Shown here in pieces: positions 63,430 through 64,000 of a stretch of DNA of 64,000 nucleotides. The notes under the pieces are model-generated. The model searched no databases. It had not been told where the DNA came from and saw only the letters and a program-made list of their open reading frames with translations. The translations under genes were made by a program, and so were the position numbers. Position 1 is the first letter of the stretch. Every line of letters begins with the position of its first letter. The stretch lies in contig CANTCQ010000004.1 in the NCBI GenBank assembly GCA_947652325.1, positions 1-64,000 of the forward strand, written 5' to 3'. This DNA comes from an uncultured Mycoplasmatota bacterium. GTDB lineage: Bacteria > Bacillota_I > Bacilli_A > RF39 > UBA660.

Positions 63430-64000
63430 ATGAAAAAATTATTAGAAATTCAAGAAGTTTTATTTTGTTCTTCTGATGAAGTATTATTACATATTCAAAA
63501 TTTGTCTTTTTTTTCAGGAATTTCTGTTTTTTTATCTGGAACGAACGCCAGTGGAAAAACACTTCTTTTAAAAGCAATAGCAAAACAAATAAAATATAAA
63601 GGTAGGATTAATCGTAAGGAAAAAGTAGAAGTAGTGTTTAACTCTCCTTTGTTCCTTGCAAATAGTGTAGAAGACGAACTTAAGTATTTGTTATTAGAAG
63701 ATGAACAAAAAAAGTTTGTTTCTTCTTTTTTTAAAGAAAAAGAGTTAGTTCAAAATCCCAATCAAATTAATGAGGAACACAAAAAATTGCTTCAGCTTTG
63801 TAAAGCTTTTTTAAATAAGCCATCTATTGTTTTTATTGATGAGGTATTTTCTTTTTTAAGTAAAGAGAATCAAGCTATAATTTTTTCTTATGCAAAAGAT
63901 GCACAAATTACATTAGTATCTGTTTCAAAAAATATAGAAGAGGCAATGGACTATGATTATATGATTGTTTTGGATAAGGGACGTATTGCGATAGAAGGTA
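63430..64000 (+). CDS. ABC/ECF-type transporter ATPase, truncated by window edge
   Basis: 190 residues are visible. Walker A is SGTNASGKT, Walker B IVFIDE. The signature region before Walker B reads NQINEEHKKLLQLCKAF, where LSGGQ is expected, so the signature is degenerate. A late D-loop/H-loop region follows (LVSVSKNIEEA has no switch His). Energy-coupling-factor ATPases are the nearest type I can suggest. ATG at 63430 after GGTGAAAG. Confidence 0.75.
   Translation, partial: MKKLLEIQEVLFCSSDEVLLHIQNLSFFSGISVFLSGTNASGKTLLLKAIAKQIKYKGRINRKEKVEVVFNSPLFLANSVEDELKYLLLEDEQKKFVSSFFKEKELVQNPNQINEEHKKLLQLCKAFLNKPSIVFIDEVFSFLSKENQAIIFSYAKDAQITLVSVSKNIEEAMDYDYMIVLDKGRIAIEG

Overview
The window comes from an AT-rich, endospore-forming Firmicute. 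Gene order follows the Bacillus subtilis chromosome around oriC and around the spoIID-spoIIQ-spoIIID and argS-rpoE-prfA segments, but the genome is condensed (yaaA, fin, rnmV, rsmI and pyrG are missing from their usual places). TGA, TAA and TAG all end genes, so the standard code applies. A deep-branching or uncultured gut-type Bacilli lineage fits; I cannot name the genus. No rRNA, tRNA, CRISPR array or insertion sequence was seen.

Layout. oriC flanks dnaA (about 34.6-36.4 kb). Genes to the left lie almost all on the minus strand and genes to the right on the plus strand, co-directional with outgoing forks. Left arm, reading away from oriC: rpmH-rnpA-yidC-jag, mnmE-GNAT-mnmG-rsmG-noc, a divergent sporulation class A PBP, a decayed aspartate/glutamate racemase, ywiB-like-argS-rpoE-prfA-prmC, a decayed XRE regulator, a GT2 glycosyltransferase, spoIIR, mntP, murA, an SGNH-like protein, rpmE, an ATP-grasp gene, rpiB-ywzB-spoIID-spoIIQ-spoIIID, an unrecognised gene in the mbl position, an agr quorum-sensing locus, csp, hpf, a putative membrane metallopeptidase and secA.

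Right arm: dnaN, a ComK homologue, recF, gyrB, gyrA, an intergenic region with three perfect parS sites, a very short SRP RNA, tadA-dnaX-ebfC-recR-bofA-holB-ricT-trmN6-pth-mfd, spoVT, a T-box-controlled operon (cupin, SDR with a G10 tract, metG), a DUF3419 gene whose promoter predicts a leaderless mRNA, tatD-3D protein-rsmA-yabG-veg-spoVG, yabP-yabQ-divIC and a truncated ABC ATPase.

How it works together. The core is replication initiation, segregation (parS, Noc), ribosome and tRNA maintenance, and secretion (secA, yidC, SRP RNA). A second layer is the sporulation programme: spoIID, spoIIQ, spoIIR, spoIIID, bofA, spoVT, yabG, yabP, yabQ, spoVG and ricT, with several promoters matching sigma-F, sigma-G or sigma-E consensus. 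The most unusual parts are an agr system whose signal peptide lacks the ring cysteine, a Noc protein with a roughly 350-residue acidic linker, a parS site that is also the gyrA terminator, a poly-G tract that breaks the SDR frame, and ComK encoded beside dnaN.
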